From Actinoplanes sp. SE50/110 (GTDB lineage Bacteria > Actinomycetota > Actinomycetes > Mycobacteriales > Micromonosporaceae): a stretch of DNA of 64,000 nucleotides. The stretch spans positions 4,621,001-4,685,000 of the forward strand of contig NZ_LT827010.1 in NCBI RefSeq assembly GCF_900119315.1. Direction: 5' to 3'. How positions within the stretch are numbered: position 1 is the first letter of the stretch; every line of letters starts with the position of its first letter. Below, one piece after another: positions 17,360-26,183 of the stretch. The notes below the pieces were generated by a model that ran no database searches, was not told the DNA's origin, and saw only the letters and a list, made by a program, of their open reading frames with translations. Made by a program: the position numbers and the translations under genes.

Positions 17360-17735
17360 TCACAGCCCGTGCCGGATCACATACGCGTACCAGTCGCCGT
17401 CGATCGGCTCGAAGGACTCGCCTTCGTCGCCGGGCCGGGGGCGGATGCCGGGGAACCAGGCCAGCCCGGCGGCCTTGGCCATCGCGGGGTCCTTGACGGC
17501 GAAGAAGGTCACCGGAGGCGAGCAGCCACACGGCGGCGAACAGCAGCGGGGTCAGCAGCAGCGGCCACGGCACGGTGCGGGTGTGCCGGACGTGCGCCAC
17601 CACGGCGTACGCCCAGAAAGCGGTGACCAGCGCCGTGGCGGCCAACCCGGCGATCAGCACATCGTAGTAGCCGCCCGGCACGGCCGCGCACATCGACGGC
17701 AGCCACGCCGATCCCCGTCCCGGTGCGGCCCGCAT
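17360..17735 (-). pseudogene. Membrane protein with probable frameshift
   Basis: The first part (17735 to about 17515) has two hydrophobic helices ending LLFAAVWLLAS. There the sensible continuation moves to another frame beginning VTFFAVKDPAMAKAAG at 17512 and ending DGDWYAYVIRHGL with a stop at 17360. One base offset (near 17513-17516) separates the two. Together they make a coherent membrane protein of about 125 residues. Either one base is inserted or the second part is an overlapping gene. Function unknown. Confidence 0.5.
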
Positions 17736-17745
17736 CGGCGCTCTA

Positions 17746-17768
17746 GTACTGCAACGGCATTCAGCAGG
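17746..17768 (+). repeat. Insertion-sequence end (left), inverted copy at 24401
   Basis: GTACTGCAACGGCA at 17746 begins a 23-bp stretch that matches the reverse complement of 24401-24423 at 22 of 23 positions. It is preceded by CTA(G), a target type used by IS701-type elements. No transposase coding remains next to this copy. The interval 17769-18001 contains nothing recognised. Confidence 0.65.
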
Positions 17769-18001
17769 GTGCGTAGCCTCAGCGTTTGTAGTGGCTGAGG
17801 CGGGCTTGGTGTTGTCGTCTGCGGCGCCATCCGGCGGGCCGGCGGGCGCGCTGCGGCAACGTGCGCCTTCGCCGTTACCTTCGGTGACCGGCTGTTCGGC
17901 CGCTGAAATCTACCGGCCGAATAGTCGGAGACACCGATCTTGGTACGGACCCCCTGTCAACACGGTGGGCCCGTGGACCGGGTTCTGCTGAGCAGAGTTC
18001 G

Positions 18002-18031
18002 GTGGAGACCGGACGTGGGTCCGGCCTCCAC
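18002..18031 (-). terminator. Hairpin terminator after secreted lectin gene
   Basis: A 13-bp stem with one mismatch (18002-18014 with 18019-18031) and a 4-base loop lies 5 bases beyond the stop of the minus-strand gene. Confidence 0.7.
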
Positions 18032-18035
18032 GAAC

Positions 18036-19757
18036 TCAGAATCCCTTGATGACCCAGTCTTGAACGTCAGGTGTCGGTGTCCCCTTGGTCCAGAGAGTCA
18101 GGTACCTTCCCTTCTCGACGTCGTTGCCGCTCGGAGTGAGGCCCTTTCCCCACGGGTTCACGAGGCTGCCGTCCGGGCCGGCGGAGAAGCGCTGGACGTC
18201 GCTGGCCCCATCACAGGTCCACAAGGTGAGTACCGTGCCCTGGGCATCTGCGCCGTTGCCCGCGGGCGTCAGGCACAGACCGCTGACCTTGTGCACGATG
18301 AGGCCGTTGTCGTACCGCCACCGCTGGAGGTCCGAACCCGTACAGGTCCAGACAGCAATCTTGGTGCCGAGGCCCGTGTCGTTGCCCTCCGGCGTCGCGC
18401 AGGCCGAGCCGGCCATGTGGTAATTGGTCAGCCAGCCCCAGCCGTCGACGGCCGCACCCGCGCCGGGGTTGAGTGAGAACACGACGCGGAGCGCGTGGCC
18501 GGCTGAGGGCACCGCCTCGTTGGTGCCCCACAGCCGCTTAGCGCGCGGATCCCAGGACAGACCCTCGGTCAGCCGCGGCGCCTGGGTCAACACACGTGGC
18601 GTCTCTCCCGGTGCGGCCACGAAGATGCAGGCGTAGAGCGTGTCGGCGCTCGGATAGGAGAGCGGGCAGGTGCCGCTCATGTAGTAGCTCGTGCCATCCG
18701 TGGCGGTCCCCTGGATTCCACCGACCGGCGAGATGTACCCCTCCGGCTCCGAAGCCACCGTGCTGGGCGTGCCCGCGCCGAGAGCGGTCAGCGGCCAGCG
18801 GACGACCCGGCCGCCGGGCTTCGTCCGGTTCTCCGCCGAGACGAGGGCCGGCGTCACGCCGGCGCGGTCGAGGCTCAGGCTGCTCAGGCACAGGTAGTTG
18901 GCGACTGCGGGACCGCAGGCGCGTGGGTTGTCCTTGTCGAAGGCCGAAGATTCGGTGTCGACCTGGGCGGTGCCGACGGTGCTGTAGCGAGCCACCAGCG
19001 GCAGTGCCCACAGGTGGCCGCGGGCCGACGACCTTCCTGCGGTGAGGCCCGTGCCGTCGCCGGCAGTGTCGGTCATCCGCCACAGGTGGGTCAGATCGTA
19101 GATCTGAAGTTCGGCGCCGTTGGCGACGAACAACCGGTCGCCGTACCACGCGATGCCGTCGGCATGGGTGCGGAAGGTGAGCGGCTTGAACGTGCCACCG
19201 GCCGCGGGTTCGACCAGCGCCACGTGCCCGTAGCGGACCCGGGTCGGAGTCGACTCGGCGATCGAGATACGGGCGTAGTCCTCAATGGCCGGCGGCTCGC
19301 GGTCGCGAACGTAGGTGCCGTGGTACCACGAGGTGATCGTGAGTGAGCGGCCCACATAGGCGCCGTCGGCGGTGGTGAAGCCCTGCGGCATCCAGCCGCC
19401 GCCGCCTTCGCCATAGGTCGATTCGTCGTCGGTTTTGTCCCAGCAGAAGCCGTCGGGGATGAGGGCGCCGTTCAAACCGTTCGGGGTGTGGCACAGCCCC
19501 GGGGTTCCGGTCCGGCCGGTCGCCAGCACATCGCTGATCGAGCCCTTGGTTACCCCGGCGTTCTCGACGGCTCTGATGAGACTGGTCGTGTCCGGCGTCA
19601 CGCGGGTGAGCGTGACGTCGGCGGCGAACGGGCTGAGAGTCGCGGCGGTCTCCGTGGCCTGGGCAGCCCGGGCCGGGACGAGTAGGACGGAAACGGCAAC
19701 TGCTGCTGCCAGGCACCGGCGGGTGAGGCGAATTCTGGCCCCGAGTACGGATTTCAC
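18036..19757 (-). CDS. Secreted protein with C-terminal ricin-type lectin domain
   Basis: 573 residues. Signal peptide about residues 1-34 (RR, hydrophobic core, ARAAQA). A middle region of about 400 residues has propeller-like strands (LFVANGAELQIYDLTHLW, GLSWDPRAKRLWGTN) and several Cys. The last 130 residues form a ricin B beta-trefoil: repeats of LTxAGNGADAQGTVLTLWTC type and QRWRYDNGLIVHKVSGLC. It is probably an extracellular carbohydrate-binding protein or enzyme. Catalytic residues cannot be assigned. It sits inside the interval bounded by the insertion-sequence ends. Confidence 0.8.
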   Translation of the reverse strand: MKSVLGARIRLTRRCLAAAVAVSVLLVPARAAQATETAATLSPFAADVTLTRVTPDTTSLIRAVENAGVTKGSISDVLATGRTGTPGLCHTPNGLNGALIPDGFCWDKTDDESTYGEGGGGWMPQGFTTADGAYVGRSLTITSWYHGTYVRDREPPAIEDYARISIAESTPTRVRYGHVALVEPAAGGTFKPLTFRTHADGIAWYGDRLFVANGAELQIYDLTHLWRMTDTAGDGTGLTAGRSSARGHLWALPLVARYSTVGTAQVDTESSAFDKDNPRACGPAVANYLCLSSLSLDRAGVTPALVSAENRTKPGGRVVRWPLTALGAGTPSTVASEPEGYISPVGGIQGTATDGTSYYMSGTCPLSYPSADTLYACIFVAAPGETPRVLTQAPRLTEGLSWDPRAKRLWGTNEAVPSAGHALRVVFSLNPGAGAAVDGWGWLTNYHMAGSACATPEGNDTGLGTKIAVWTCTGSDLQRWRYDNGLIVHKVSGLCLTPAGNGADAQGTVLTLWTCDGASDVQRFSAGPDGSLVNPWGKGLTPSGNDVEKGRYLTLWTKGTPTPDVQDWVIKGF

Positions 19758-19859
19758 GCGGCAATGCTATCGGCGTATATCGACTCCTGAGGAACTGCGT
19801 TCCCCGGTAGCGGCGGCCCGGCAGTCCGCAGCCGCCATCCCGGTCCGCTCATGTCATGT

Positions 19860-20028
19860 GCGCGTTGGTGGTGCCGTCGGGCCGCTTGTCGTGAACACCG
19901 CATCGCCGTTTGTGGCGCGCCAGTACACCGGCACCCCAGGCAAGGTGACCAACTGCCCGATGGCCGTGAGCGTCAGCATGGTCACCGACACCGCCAGCGT
20001 CTTCAGCAGCGCGACATCGGCCGAGTGA
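19860..20028 (+). pseudogene. IS701/IS4-type transposase fragment
   Basis: The plus-strand peptide ending at 20028 contains VARQYTGTPGKVTNC followed by VSVSMVTDTAS, matching the well-conserved transposase core VARQYTGTxGKVxNCQxxVSVHAVTDTAS. Only about 45 residues survive and the downstream part is lost. It is distinct from the IS701-type remnant at 23.4-24.4 kb, whose core reads VARQYSGTAGRIENCQ and lies on the opposite strand. The rest of 19758-20295 is empty. Confidence 0.6.
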
Positions 20029-20295
20029 CCCTCATGCTGCCCACTCGGCGTCTCCACATCACCGCAACTCCGACAGTCGGATGGGTCAGCAGATCGACGA
20101 ACGGACACTACCGAACAGGACCTCCCCATCGACTCGTGCCGGTCACGGACCGATGACTACAGTCCGTGACCTATTTGCCGACGCCTTACGCGCGGACGTA
20201 GCAAATCCGGATGGGGATCCCTCCATTTCTGCGCTTGACTAGACGCAGCGGTAGAGGAAATTGCAGCCGCCTTCGAGATGCGGCCGGCACCGCGG

Positions 20296-20546
20296 TCATT
20301 CAGTTGTCTCTGCTATCTGCAGAGCGCCGTTGATCAGGGAAGCCGTCCAGCCGTGTGACTTGTAGTGCCAGGTCGGGTCTGCGGCCTCCGCGGCCGCGAG
20401 CCATGCGCAAGCGCGATCAAGCCCGCCTCCGGCCGTGAGAACAGCACGGGCCTGGGCGCGAACGCCGCTAGGAACGGCATAGAGCGCGAGCACGCAGCGC
20501 GACCGCTCGGATCCCGGTCGTAGCTGTCCCACAGCTCGTCCGTCAC
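20296..20546 (-). pseudogene. Small orphan gene with frameshift
   Basis: A GTG start at 20546 gives VTDELWDSYDRDP, after which the natural continuation is in another frame (RSRCVLALYAVPSGVRAQ to the stop at 20296, including HYKSHGWTASLINGALQI). A one-base shift near 20505 joins both into a protein of about 83 residues that looks genuine. No family recognised. Confidence 0.4.
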
Positions 20547-20595
20547 CTGCGCAACTGTACCGGCGGACGGAGACCATCGACGGAACACCACACAT

Positions 20596-20993
20596 AGGCT
20601 ATTTGCCAATGGCACTGTGGAGGGCGCCTGCAAGATCAGGTATCCGCTCGTCGGCTAGAAGCGGATGCTGTGCGAGCTGGCGTAGCTCCGCAGTGTCTGT
20701 AACGCACCGTCACCTTCAACGTGTATGGTGCCGCTCGAGAAACCGGTGCCACCGGAGAGACGCGGCCTTACTCAGGGGACGGCGGACGTTAGGAACCCCA
20801 GCGCTACGAGGGCGTGACCAGCGCGTGTCCCTAAACCTCGGCGAGGCCCTCACTTCGACGCCAGGCGGGTGCTCGAATCAACAGCGCGCCAGGCGGCGCG
20901 GCGGAATGCTGCCCTGGTCACGGGCTCCACGCACCGGCGAATCGCCTACCGGCGGACAGGTGATCAAGCTGCGCTGAAGGTTAGAATACAAGC
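20596..20993. other. Intergenic region, nothing recognised
   Basis: No coding frame with plausible composition, no clear hairpin and no repeat was found. Confidence 0.5.
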
Positions 20994-21626
20994 TTATGGG
21001 TGACCGTTGTGGAAGCCATGGTGTCCAATAAAGCCGTGCCCGCCTTCCGTGTGCGATGGCGCTGAGCCCGTTCGGTTGGCCCACTCCTCGGCAAGGATCG
21101 CGAAGATCAGCTCGTCGTACCACTCGCCGGCGAAGCGTACGCACTGACGCAGGTGTCCTTCTTGACGCATGCCGAGCCGTAGCATCGCCCCCGCCGCCGC
21201 CTGATTGCCGGCGCTGGTCTGAGCAGTCACCCGGTGCAGCTTCAACACGTCGAAGGCCAAGTTCAGCAGGGCGCCTACCGCCTCGGTCGCGTACCCGTGA
21301 CCCTGAGCGCTCGGATGCAGGATCACGCCGATCTCGCCGTGACGATGCTCGGTGCTGACCAGGCTGAGGTCCACCTCCCCGATGAAGCTGCCGGTGGCCG
21401 CCACCTCCACGGCCAGCACTAGACAGTCCCCGTCGGCGGCTAATTTAGTCATGGCGAGCCGTGCCGCGACGACCTCGCGTACGCCTTCCACTGAAGCCGG
21501 TGGCCAGTAGAGGTAGCGCAGGACTTCAGGGCACGAGCGGAGGTCGTAGAGGGCATCGGCGTCTTGGGAGCGGAAGGGACGTAGGCGCAGGCGCTTCGTG
21601 ACGAGAGGAGCTTCGAGGGTCAGCAC
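20994..21626 (-). CDS. RimJ/RimL-type GNAT acetyltransferase
   Basis: 210 residues from GTG 21626. The N-terminal VTKRLRLRPFRSQDADAL is typical of RimJ/RimL-like proteins; the acetyl-CoA motif is GVILHPSAQGHGYATEAV, followed by LNLAFDVLKLHRVTA and NQAAAGAMLRLGMRQEG. Likely acetylates a protein N-terminus or small amine; target unknown. The C-terminal 25 residues are His/Gly-rich and non-conserved. Confidence 0.85.
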   Translation of the reverse strand: MLTLEAPLVTKRLRLRPFRSQDADALYDLRSCPEVLRYLYWPPASVEGVREVVAARLAMTKLAADGDCLVLAVEVAATGSFIGEVDLSLVSTEHRHGEIGVILHPSAQGHGYATEAVGALLNLAFDVLKLHRVTAQTSAGNQAAAGAMLRLGMRQEGHLRQCVRFAGEWYDELIFAILAEEWANRTGSAPSHTEGGHGFIGHHGFHNGHP

Positions 21627-21667
21627 GCGCCCATGATGACGACTCGCCGGCAGAACGGCAGCCGGGT

Positions 21668-22102
21668 TTACCGAATGGCGACCCCACCATGCCGCCGTTC
21701 CTTCGTGCGCCATCGGGCAAGCTGCCGTACGGAGAGGGGACCGAAGATCAAGGCGGCGGTCACGCTTCGGTGCAACAAAGTCGACGTAGCGGGTATGTTC
21801 GTGAAAGCCGACATGCCGGCGATGCGCAGCATCCAGCAGACAGTCGCACTGGCTGCCACCAGACGCAGCCGCTTGTCTGACGCTGTGACGGCGCGCTCCA
21901 GCATCCGCAGGCCAGCGCAGTCGAGAAACGACACGTCCGCCATATCCAGGTCGATATGACCGGTCCCGGCCGTCAGTGCTTCGGCTAGGGCGTCGCCGAG
22001 TATCCCGGCAGTTGCCAGGTCGAGTTCGCCGGCGACGCGCACCCGAATTCCGCGCCGACTAGCGACGGTTTCGACCTGTAGCGCCGTGGCTGCCATCTGC
22101 AT
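21668..22102 (-). CDS. STAS-domain protein (anti-sigma-factor antagonist-like)
   Basis: 144 residues from ATG 22102 (a TTG at 22132 would add 10). STAS fold: GIRVRVAGELDLATAG, HIDLDMADVSFLDCAGLRML, in which SFLDCAG carries the position of the phosphorylatable Ser in SpoIIAA (here S-F-L-D-C, so Cys replaces the usual Ser/Thr). The C-terminal 40 residues are unrelated. Could be a non-phosphorylated STAS partner of an anti-sigma factor. Confidence 0.8.
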   Translation of the reverse strand: MQMAATALQVETVASRRGIRVRVAGELDLATAGILGDALAEALTAGTGHIDLDMADVSFLDCAGLRMLERAVTASDKRLRLVAASATVCWMLRIAGMSAFTNIPATSTLLHRSVTAALIFGPLSVRQLARWRTKERRHGGVAIR

Positions 22103-22343
22103 CACCTCGGCATCGACGCTAACCCCCGTCAATCACGAGCAGGGATCGTGAAGACAGCCGGGTGCAGGCCCCAACCGGACGAACCCGATCGAGACGCCCC
22201 CTGGGGCCCTGGCACCAGCCGAACCACCTGCGCAGACGGGGCATCTAACCACCTGCGGCACCAGACTCTGTGTCCGCTATCGGCATTGCAACGCCATACA
22301 AGAAAGTGACTCATCAGTAATTTCAGAGAGTGGCTCCACTCTG

Positions 22344-22370
22344 TTCATATGTGCAAGTTGCACATATGAA
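22344..22370. promoter_or_regulatory. Perfect 13-bp palindrome, probable operator
   Basis: Two perfectly complementary 13-bp arms, 22344-22356 and 22358-22370, around a single G. A second small inverted repeat GAATG-TTG-CATTC follows at 22371-22383. The site lies 164 bases before the small secreted-protein gene in a locally AT-rich promoter region. Arms are too AT-rich and the loop too short for a terminator, so a dimeric regulator site is likely. The rest of 22133-22533 holds no gene. Confidence 0.65.
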
Positions 22371-22533
22371 GAATGTTGCATTCGCGGTCGGCGTAAATAG
22401 CATGGTTCAGCTTTGGCCGAAAGACGTTTGCAGGAAATTAGACTTTTGTTTTCTCTGTGATTACTGATCTTCGTGGAGGGGATTAGAGCCCCCGTTCGAG
22501 CAACACCCCCTACGGTTGAACGGAGATTCTCTG

Positions 22534-22830
22534 ATGCGTATCCGTACCGCTGTCGCCGCCCTCGCCCTGACCGCCGGCGCCGCCGCCGGCAGCCTCGCGC
22601 TGACCGGCCCCGCCATGGCGAACCCGCAGAACGGCCTGGTCAACGTCTACGTCCAGGACGTCGCCAGCGGCAACCAGGTCATCGCGCTGCAGAACGTGCC
22701 GGTCGACGTCGCCGCCAACGTGTGCGGCCTGACCGTCAACGTGCTCAGCACCGAACTGCTCTCGGGCAACCACGCCGTCTGCACCGCCAAGAACACCCCG
22801 ACCACCAAGTCCTGGGTTTCCTACAGCTGA
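22534..22830 (+). CDS. Small secreted protein
   Basis: 98 residues starting MRIRTAVAALALTAG; GGAGA lies 7 bases before ATG 22534, which favours it over an earlier ATG at 22516. A signal peptide ends at GPAMA|NPQ. The mature part of about 70 residues is hydrophobic and Val/Asn-rich (NGLVNVYVQDV, VPVDVAANVCGLTVNVL) with two cysteines about 25 residues apart, which may form a disulfide. The pattern recalls the short secreted proteins abundant in sporulating actinomycetes, but it is not a canonical chaplin or rodlin. Followed by a strong terminator. Confidence 0.75.
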   Translation: MRIRTAVAALALTAGAAAGSLALTGPAMANPQNGLVNVYVQDVASGNQVIALQNVPVDVAANVCGLTVNVLSTELLSGNHAVCTAKNTPTTKSWVSYS

Positions 22831-22931
22831 ACCAGCAAGTCCGGCGACTTCCCTCGACACCCCCTACGCCGAGGACCGTGACGACCGGGCACCGTAACCC
22901 TCCGACCAGATCAGCTAAGTAATCGGCAGCA

Positions 22932-22965
22932 GGCAGCCTCACGCCCCCTACGGCGTGAGGCTGCC
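22932..22965 (+). terminator. Hairpin terminator after small secreted protein
   Basis: Perfect 14-bp stem (22932-22945 with 22952-22965) and a 6-base loop, 100 bases after the stop codon. Confidence 0.8.
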
Positions 22966-23399
22966 CGCATATCCACCCTCCACCACCCGGGCAATTCTCG
23001 CTGAGCATCACCGGTGGACAGTCCAAGATCTTCCACCCGGACCGGACCACACCGACCGCGCCCTACAGCGCATCCGCGGTTGGGCCGGCTCGCAGCCCTA
23101 ACTTCTTGGGGATCATCCGTCCTGATGCGGGCAGCGTGCCGTGGTGCCATGATCCTGGTGGGCGCCGAGGTCGGCCAGGTGTCGTATCCCGACGATGAGG
23201 TTTTTGACAGGGACCACACGTCGACCGCGTCCAGCGCGGACCACAGCGGTCACGGACCCCGCTCAACTCGCTCGCCGGGGGCGTTCCGGTCCGTCCGGTG
23301 TGACCCGGCGGGGCCGCCGAGTGGCATGATGGGCCGCTTCCTGCTGCAGGGACGTCCATGGATCGGCCGGGTGCGGCGACGACTGCAGATCGGGCCGAT

Positions 23400-24365
23400 A
23401 GCCCAGCGGCCGCCGGCGCTGCGGGCCAGGTCCATCGGCCGGTCTTCCGCGGTCCGTAACAGACGTAGTAGGCCAGTTCGCCGGGTGGTGCGATGGCGGC
23501 GGGCGAGGAGCCAGTGCCCGCGGCCGGGCCGCCAGCAAATCCGCACTGGCGCCCGGGCCCAGTCGTATTCGCGGGGGCCGTGAGCACCAAGGCCGGCAGA
23601 GATGCGGGACCAGGCCCGGCCGGGCAGGGTGGCGATCAGCTCGTCGGCGCGGGCGGTGTCCATGCTGGTGGTGATCATGTCGTCGTTGCGGCGGGTCGCT
23701 ACCACGTACGGCTGGTCGTGGCTTTCGAGCCAGACCCGAAGCGAATTCGACTGGCCGTAGGCCTCGTCCATGCTCACCCAGCCCGCCCGGATCCCTGCGG
23801 CGAACGTCCGGCCGAGCATGGTCCGGGCGATCTGCACTCTGGTGGCGAACTCAACCTCGTCCGGGATACCGGCGGCCTGGCAGCGGTCACGGTCGTCAGT
23901 CCACGCCACGGGCAGATACAGCTGCCGGTCGATCAGCGCGTGACCTTTGCTCGAACGGTAGGCCAGGAACACCCCCGACCTGGCAGTTCTCGATCCGGCC
24001 GGCGGTGCCGGAATACTGCCGGGCCACGCCGGCAGACTTCACGCCCTTCTTCAGGAACCCGGTGTCGTCGATAATCAGCACCGCTTGCGGGTCGTGCAGG
24101 TGTTCGACAACGTAGTCATGCACGTCGTCACGGACCTTGTCGACGTCCCAGTCCGCCCACCCCAACAGCCGTTGCATGCCGTCGGGTGAGATGTCACCGG
24201 CCTGCTCCGCCAGAGTCCAGCCATTCTTGCGGTCCAACCCGGCGGCCAGCCCAGACAGGTACTGCCGGGCCCGCCGCCGTGGCTCAGACCGGGTAAACGG
24301 TGAGCGAACCGGCCATGCAACCGGTCCTACTCCGCCGACCAGCCCGACACATCGACGTCCACCAT
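23400..24365 (-). pseudogene. IS701-type transposase, multiply broken
   Basis: Starts at ATG 24365 (MVDVDVSGWSAE), then an in-frame TAG, then a frameshift near 24290 to RSEPRRRARQYLSGL, continuing through KNGWTLAEQAGDISPDGMQ, LIIDDTGFLKKGVKS and VARQYSGTAGRIENCQV. A further +1 shift in a G-run near 23967 leads to FLAYRSSKGHALIDRQLYLP and WTDDRDRC, and the frame breaks again near 23480 after GRGHWLL. The C-terminus is unrecognisable. The order of these blocks is exactly that of IS701-family DDE transposases. No working protein can be made. The stretch 22966-23400 contains nothing else recognised. Confidence 0.85.
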
Positions 24366-24400
24366 GACCCGCCCAACGAGCCGATCATCAATACGTGGTG

Positions 24401-24423
24401 CCTGCTGAGTGCCGTTGCAGTAC
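24401..24423 (-). repeat. Insertion-sequence end (right), inverted copy at 17746
   Basis: The 23 bases end in GTTGCAGTAC and match the reverse complement of 17746-17768 at 22 of 23 positions. The end lies 36 bases upstream of the transposase start. The adjoining TTAG contains the stop codon of the next gene. Confidence 0.7.
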
Positions 24424-25116
24424 TTAGGCCGCATCGAGGACGAGGAAGAGGAAACCCATGAAGCGGCCCGACGGCGAGGTGATCAGGTCGGGGAAGGCTT
24501 CGCGGGCGCCGGGAGCCGGTGCGGGTTCACTGACGACCGCGACCCGGAAACCGGCCGCGAGGAACGCGGTGAACATGGCGTGCAGCGGCCGGTGCCAGAA
24601 GGTGAGCACGGTGGTGCGGCCGCTGAACATGAACTCGTCGGACCACTCCTCGACGGCGAAGTAGTCACCCTCGGGCTTGATCAGCTTGTAGAGGAAGGGA
24701 TGGTTGACCGCCACGATGAGCCGGCCGCCGGGTTTGAGGATGCGCCGCAGGTCGGCGAGCGGGCCCGTCCAGTCCTCCAGGTAGTGCAGCACCAGGCAGG
24801 CGACGACGTCGTCGAACGTGGCGTCGGGGAACGGCAGCGGATCGCCGCCCAGGCCGAGCCGGTGCAGGGCGACGCCGGCGCCGAGCCGCCGCCGGGCCAG
24901 GTGGAGCATGCCGGCGCTGGGCTCGATCCCGGTCACGTCGGCGCCGCGGTCGCGCAGTGCCTCGAGGAGCGGGCCGGCGCCGCAGCCGACGTCGAGGATG
25001 CGCCGCCCGGTCACGTCTGCGGCCAGGTCGAGGATCGCGGGACGGGCGTAGTACGCGTTCTCGAGGCTGCCCTCCGTCTCGGACGCGTATGCCTCGGCGA
25101 AGTCGTCATAGGACAT
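24424..25116 (-). CDS. Class I SAM-dependent methyltransferase
   Basis: 230 residues from ATG 25116 (MSYDDFAEAY); two earlier in-frame starts exist. SAM-binding motif I is ILDVGCGAGPLLEAL, with an acidic residue in GIEPSAGML, motif FDDVVACLVLHYL and LRRILKPGGRLIVAV. UbiE/COQ5-like small-molecule methyltransferase. The TAA stop lies exactly at the insertion-sequence boundary, so the true C-terminus may have been trimmed or reset. Substrate unknown. Confidence 0.88.
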   Translation of the reverse strand: MSYDDFAEAYASETEGSLENAYYARPAILDLAADVTGRRILDVGCGAGPLLEALRDRGADVTGIEPSAGMLHLARRRLGAGVALHRLGLGGDPLPFPDATFDDVVACLVLHYLEDWTGPLADLRRILKPGGRLIVAVNHPFLYKLIKPEGDYFAVEEWSDEFMFSGRTTVLTFWHRPLHAMFTAFLAAGFRVAVVSEPAPAPGAREAFPDLITSPSGRFMGFLFLVLDAA

Positions 25117-25149
25117 GCGGCCCATCCTGGCAGCCGAGATCAACTCCGG

Positions 25150-26157
25150 TCAGCGCAGCGCCTCGCCGGCCCAGCGGGCGACCACCTCCAGGATCGGCGC
25201 GCGGCCGGCGAAGCGTTCCGGCCAGTCCCGCCGGTCGTAGGCGGCCGACTGGTCGCGCATCAGCATGTCGATCATGCGCGGGGCCAGCCAGAAGTACTTC
25301 GCCGCGCCGGTGATCATGATGGCGCGCTGGACGACGAGCGGGTCCACCTCGGTCATGCCGCGCACGTAGCCGTCGGTGACGGCTTCCAGGACCCCGTCGA
25401 GCAGGCTCAGGTCGATCAGGCCGTCGAAGAAGGTGTCGAGGGCCAGGTTCGCCGCGTCCTCGCCGATCGCGCCCGGCCCGACGAACGCCCAGTCCAGCAG
25501 CACCGGCCCGGAGGCGGCGAGGACCACGTTCATCGGCCACACGTCGTGGTGGCACAGGGTGCGCGGCAACCGGTCGGCGGCCGCCAGCAGGTCCTGCCGG
25601 GCCGCGCACATCTCCCGCAGCCGCGCCCGCAATTCCGGATCCCACGCCGCACGCACCACCGGGTGATCCCAGTCCAATTCCTCCGGAACGGGTTGAGCGA
25701 GCGTGTAGTCCCGCAGAAAATCCCGGGCCAGCCAGTCGTACGCGGGTATCTCCGCCAGCCGCCGGCACTGCGCGACGCCGAGGCGATAGGCGAGTTCCCC
25801 GAGATCGTCCGGCCGCCATGCCTGCATCGGCCGGCCCGGCACGTCGGCGAGCAGCATCTCCACCGACCCGTCGGCCAGTTCGGTGATCCGGTAAACCTCG
25901 GGAACCGACAGTCCACCGGCGGTGAACGCGGTCCGGGCCAGCCCCTCGGCGTACGCGGTGGGCTCCCGCCGCCAATAGTTGAAATGGCCGGGATCGTCGC
26001 TGGCGGCCAGATGTGCCGCGGCCCCCGCCCGGCGGCGCATCACCAGTTTCCGTACCGCGGTCCCGCCCTGGTGCGGAATCCGCCACACCCCGCCGGTGAC
26101 CTCGTTCGCGGTGCTGTGCGTCAATGCCGTCACGGCGCGGAAATCCCGATGATCCAC
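25150..26157 (-). CDS. Aminoglycoside phosphotransferase-family kinase
   Basis: 335 residues. APH-type kinase: catalytic loop LCHHDVWPMNVV (HxD with Asn) and metal motif VLLDWAFVGPG (DFG-like DWA). Nearest functional type is small-molecule kinases (aminoglycoside, choline, homoserine). Transcribed away from the DUF4037 gene (26184) with only 26 bases between starts, so they share a promoter region. The methyltransferase follows 33 bases after the stop and may be cotranscribed. Confidence 0.85.
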   Translation of the reverse strand: MDHRDFRAVTALTHSTANEVTGGVWRIPHQGGTAVRKLVMRRRAGAAAHLAASDDPGHFNYWRREPTAYAEGLARTAFTAGGLSVPEVYRITELADGSVEMLLADVPGRPMQAWRPDDLGELAYRLGVAQCRRLAEIPAYDWLARDFLRDYTLAQPVPEELDWDHPVVRAAWDPELRARLREMCAARQDLLAAADRLPRTLCHHDVWPMNVVLAASGPVLLDWAFVGPGAIGEDAANLALDTFFDGLIDLSLLDGVLEAVTDGYVRGMTEVDPLVVQRAIMITGAAKYFWLAPRMIDMLMRDQSAAYDRRDWPERFAGRAPILEVVARWAGEALR

Positions 26158-26183
26158 ATAGTTCCGGATGGTAGACCGGATTC

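Noticed and set aside
20160..20205. Hairpin ATTTGC...GCAAAT as terminator
   Set aside because: The arms are only 6 bp with a loop of about 22 bases and no adjoining intact gene.
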